A DNA stretch of 64,000 bases from Pelagibius marinus (GTDB lineage: Bacteria; Pseudomonadota; Alphaproteobacteria; Kiloniellales; Kiloniellaceae). The position numbers and the translations under genes are program-made. Below the pieces are notes generated by a model. The model was not told the origin of the DNA. It saw only the letters and a list, made by a program, of their open reading frames with translations, and made no database searches. The stretch lies in NCBI RefSeq assembly GCF_014925385.1, contig NZ_JACSDK010000008.1, positions 62,001 through 126,000 of the forward strand. Direction: 5' to 3'. Of this stretch, positions 62,040 through 64,000 are shown one piece after another; position 1 is the stretch's first letter; each line of letters begins with the position of its first letter.

Positions 62040-62494
62040 TGGCCAAGTTCGAAGTCAACGAGGAGCTGGTCCGCAAGCTGGCGGATCTGCTTCAGGAAAC
62101 CGGGCTCAATGAGATTGAGTACGAGGTCAACAACCACCGCATCCGGGTCGCCAAGAACGCCGGCGTGACCACTGTGGCCGCCCCGGCTGCCGCAGCGGCG
62201 CCCGCGCCCTGCTCACCGGCCGTCCCCGCCGCCCCCGCGGGCGGACCGGAGGCCATCCCCGCCGGCGCGATCACGGCGCCTATGGTCGGCACCGTCTATG
62301 TCGCCAGCGAGCCGGGCACACCGCCCTTCGTGAAGGTCGGCGATTCGGTTACCGAGGGCCAGACGCTGCTGATCATCGAGGCCATGAAGGTGATGAACCC
62401 GCTGGCCTCGCCGCGTGCCGGCACGATCAAGCAGATCATGATCAGCGACGGCCAGCCCGTGGAGTACGGCGAGCCGCTGCTGGTGATCGAATAG
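62039..62494 (+). CDS. accB: Biotin carboxyl carrier protein of acetyl-CoA carboxylase
   Basis: A 151-residue AccB. The N-terminal helix pair VNEELVRKLADLLQETGLNEIEYE binds the carboxylase, an Ala/Pro-rich flexible linker runs over residues 44-75, and the biotinyl domain carries EAMKVMN with the biotin lysine K117. It starts at the overlapping TGATG with aroQ, and accC follows after 15 bases, giving the standard biotin carboxylase operon for malonyl-CoA formation. Confidence 0.97.
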   Translation: MAKFEVNEELVRKLADLLQETGLNEIEYEVNNHRIRVAKNAGVTTVAAPAAAAAPAPCSPAVPAAPAGGPEAIPAGAITAPMVGTVYVASEPGTPPFVKVGDSVTEGQTLLIIEAMKVMNPLASPRAGTIKQIMISDGQPVEYGEPLLVIE

Positions 62495-62509
62495 GTCCAT
62501 TACCCCGCG

Positions 62510-63853
62510 ATGTTCGACAAGATCCTCATCGCCAATCGCGGCGAGATCGCTTTGCGGATCCACCGCGCTTGCCGCGAGATGGGCATCCAGACGGTGGCCG
62601 TGCACTCGACGGCCGATGCCGATGCGATGCATGTGCGCCTGGCTGACGAATCGGTCTGCATCGGCCCCGCGCCCAGCAGGGACAGCTACCTCAACATCCC
62701 GGCCATTCTTTCCGCGGCCACCATCACCGGCGCCGACGCCATCCATCCCGGCGTCGGTTTCCTGTCGGAGAATGCCGACTTCGCCGCCATGGTCGAAGAG
62801 CACGGCATGGTCTTCATCGGCCCCTCGCCCGAGCACATCTCGATGATGGGCGACAAGGTGGTGGCCAAAAAAACCGCCGCCGACCTGGGAATTCCGGTGG
62901 TGCCGGGATCCGAGGGCGGCCTCACCTCCGCCGAGGCGGCCCGCCAGACGGCCGACGAGATCGGCTACCCGGTGCTGATCAAGGCGGCGGCCGGCGGCGG
63001 CGGGCGCGGCATGAAGGTGGCCCAGAACGCCGGCGAGGTGGAGGACGCCTACCGCCTCGCCCGCTCGGAGGCCAAGGTGGCCTTCGGCAACGACGAAGTC
63101 TACATGGAGCGTTACCTCGGCGAGCCGCGCCACATTGAGGTGCAGCTGCTGGCCGACGGCCAGGGCGGCGCGATCCATCTGGGCGAGCGCGACTGCTCCC
63201 TGCAGCGGCGGCACCAGAAGCTGCTGGAAGAAGCCCTTTCCCCGGCGCTCAACGCCGCCGAGCGCGAGGCCATCGGCGAGCGCGTCACCACGGCCATGAA
63301 GAAGCTGGGCTACCGCAGCGCCGGCACCGTCGAGTTTCTCTACGAGGACGGTGAGTTCTTCTTCATCGAGATGAACACCCGCCTGCAGGTGGAGCACCCG
63401 ATCTCCGAGGCCATCACCGGCATCGACCTGGTGCGCGAGCAGATCCGCGTCGCCGCCGGCCTGCCGCTGGACCTGGAGCAGAAGGACATCAAATTCTCCG
63501 GCCACGCCATCGAGTGCCGGATCAACGCCGAGAACCCGGAAACCTTCATGCCCTCCCCCGGCCTCGTCACCGACTATCACGCGCCGGGCGGCCTGGGGGT
63601 GCGCGTCGATTCCGGGCTCTATGCCGGCTACCGCATCCCGCCGACCTACGACAGCCTGATCGCCAAGCTGATCGTCCACGGCCAGACACGCAACGAGTGC
63701 CTGATGCGCCTGCGCCGCGCACTGGAGGAGTTCGTCATCGTCGGCGTCGACACCTCGATTCCTCTGCACCAACGGTTGATCGGGGCACAGGACTTCATCA
63801 ACGGCGACTACGACATCCACTGGCTGGAAAAATTTGTCGCCGGGAAGGCGTAG
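62510..63853 (+). CDS. accC: Acetyl-CoA carboxylase biotin carboxylase subunit
   Basis: A 447-residue ATP-grasp enzyme carboxylating biotin on AccB. Motifs: ILIANRGEIALRIHRACREMG at the start, the glycine-rich ATP loop KAAAGGGGRGMK, GERDCSLQRRHQKL, FIEMNTRLQVEHPISE and HAIECRINAENPE. Length is normal. It is directly downstream of accB and upstream of aat, with which it may be co-transcribed (45-base gap). Confidence 0.97.
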   Translation: MFDKILIANRGEIALRIHRACREMGIQTVAVHSTADADAMHVRLADESVCIGPAPSRDSYLNIPAILSAATITGADAIHPGVGFLSENADFAAMVEEHGMVFIGPSPEHISMMGDKVVAKKTAADLGIPVVPGSEGGLTSAEAARQTADEIGYPVLIKAAAGGGGRGMKVAQNAGEVEDAYRLARSEAKVAFGNDEVYMERYLGEPRHIEVQLLADGQGGAIHLGERDCSLQRRHQKLLEEALSPALNAAEREAIGERVTTAMKKLGYRSAGTVEFLYEDGEFFFIEMNTRLQVEHPISEAITGIDLVREQIRVAAGLPLDLEQKDIKFSGHAIECRINAENPETFMPSPGLVTDYHAPGGLGVRVDSGLYAGYRIPPTYDSLIAKLIVHGQTRNECLMRLRRALEEFVIVGVDTSIPLHQRLIGAQDFINGDYDIHWLEKFVAGKA

Positions 63854-63898
63854 CGGAATCTAGCCGAAACGGGTTCTTAGCCTATATGATTCGGCGTC

Positions 63899-64000
63899 AT
63901 GCAGTTGACGCCCGACCTCCTGCTCCGCGCCTATGCCATTGGGATCTTCCCCATGGCCGAGAGCCGTGTTGACCCGGAGCTGCATTGGATCGACCCGGAC
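63899..64000 (+). CDS. aat: Leucyl/phenylalanyl-tRNA-protein transferase (3' truncated by window)
   Basis: The first 34 codons: [20 protein letters not shown] then [14 protein letters not shown], the conserved N-terminal pattern of Aat, which adds Leu or Phe to proteins with N-terminal Lys or Arg and marks them for ClpAP. The gene continues beyond the window. It follows accC on the same strand, a common alphaproteobacterial order. Confidence 0.9.
   Translation, partial: MQLTPDLLLRAYAIGIFPMAESRVDPELHWIDPD

Overview
The window is a high-GC, gene-dense stretch of an alphaproteobacterial chromosome. Its gene content and order fit the Rhodospirillales/Kiloniellales-type lineages: rne next to amiC-mrcA-prfB, an RNase E with a large acidic insertion in its S1 region, dsbA-aroQ-accB-accC-aat, cysE-iscR with two cysteine desulfurases and a ferredoxin, and glnE near bcp. 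This placement is inferred from content only; no database was searched.

Layout. 1-3.2 kb: a ribose-type sugar ABC importer (binding protein cut by the window edge, double ATPase, permease). 3.4-9.6 kb: a giant AsmA/DUF748-like envelope protein, an exported HExxH protein, a CBS-domain protein and a class C acid phosphatase. 9.8-11.4 kb: two orphan, lower-GC genes (lipoprotein and membrane protein) ending at a tRNA-Met with a good promoter. 11.8-18.1 kb: B12-binding radical SAM protein, a 159-bp terminal-inverted-repeat element, SCP2-like protein, mnmA, alpha/beta hydrolase, DUF302 and YqaA-like proteins. 18.1-22.5 kb: an accessory block of exported proteins, three of them Ala/Ser/Gly/Thr-rich, bounded by a truncated copy of a ferredoxin 3' end and by the intact ferredoxin gene. 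22.5-26.6 kb: cysE-iscR-cysteine desulfurase-iscS-fdx, driven from a recognisable sigma70-type promoter. 26.9-39.7 kb: hydrolase, anmK, tyrS, a YhdP-like AsmA protein, glnE, an orphan GIY-YIG protein, bcp, DUF455 and an EamA exporter. 39.9-43.3 kb: a three-gene unit P450 / phenylacetate-CoA-ligase-like / unrecognised GNAT-like protein. 43.5-52.3 kb: prfB (with its +1 frameshift site), PBP1A, AmiC and RNase E. 52.3-56.3 kb: two accessory blocks (LysR+EamA exporter; DUF1059+GFA+LysR) separated by a scar made of an aminotransferase 3' end fused to RNase E-like sequence. 56.4-64 kb: aminotransferase, gamma-glutamyltransferase, M48 peptidase with TPRs, DsbA-like protein, aroQ, accB, accC and the start of aat.

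Most genes are housekeeping: cell wall (PBP1A, AmiC, AnmK), translation and RNA (TyrS, RF2, MnmA, RNase E, Aat), Fe-S and sulfur supply (CysE, IscR, desulfurases, Fdx), nitrogen control (GlnE), fatty acid synthesis (AccB/AccC) and envelope quality control (M48/TPR, DsbA, AsmA-like proteins). The two places worth closest attention are the 18.1-22.5 kb block of exported low-complexity proteins and the 54.4 kb scar. Both carry a diverged, exactly C-terminal fragment of a neighbouring gene at the edge of accessory DNA, which suggests a recurrent way of gaining genes at convergent 3' ends.
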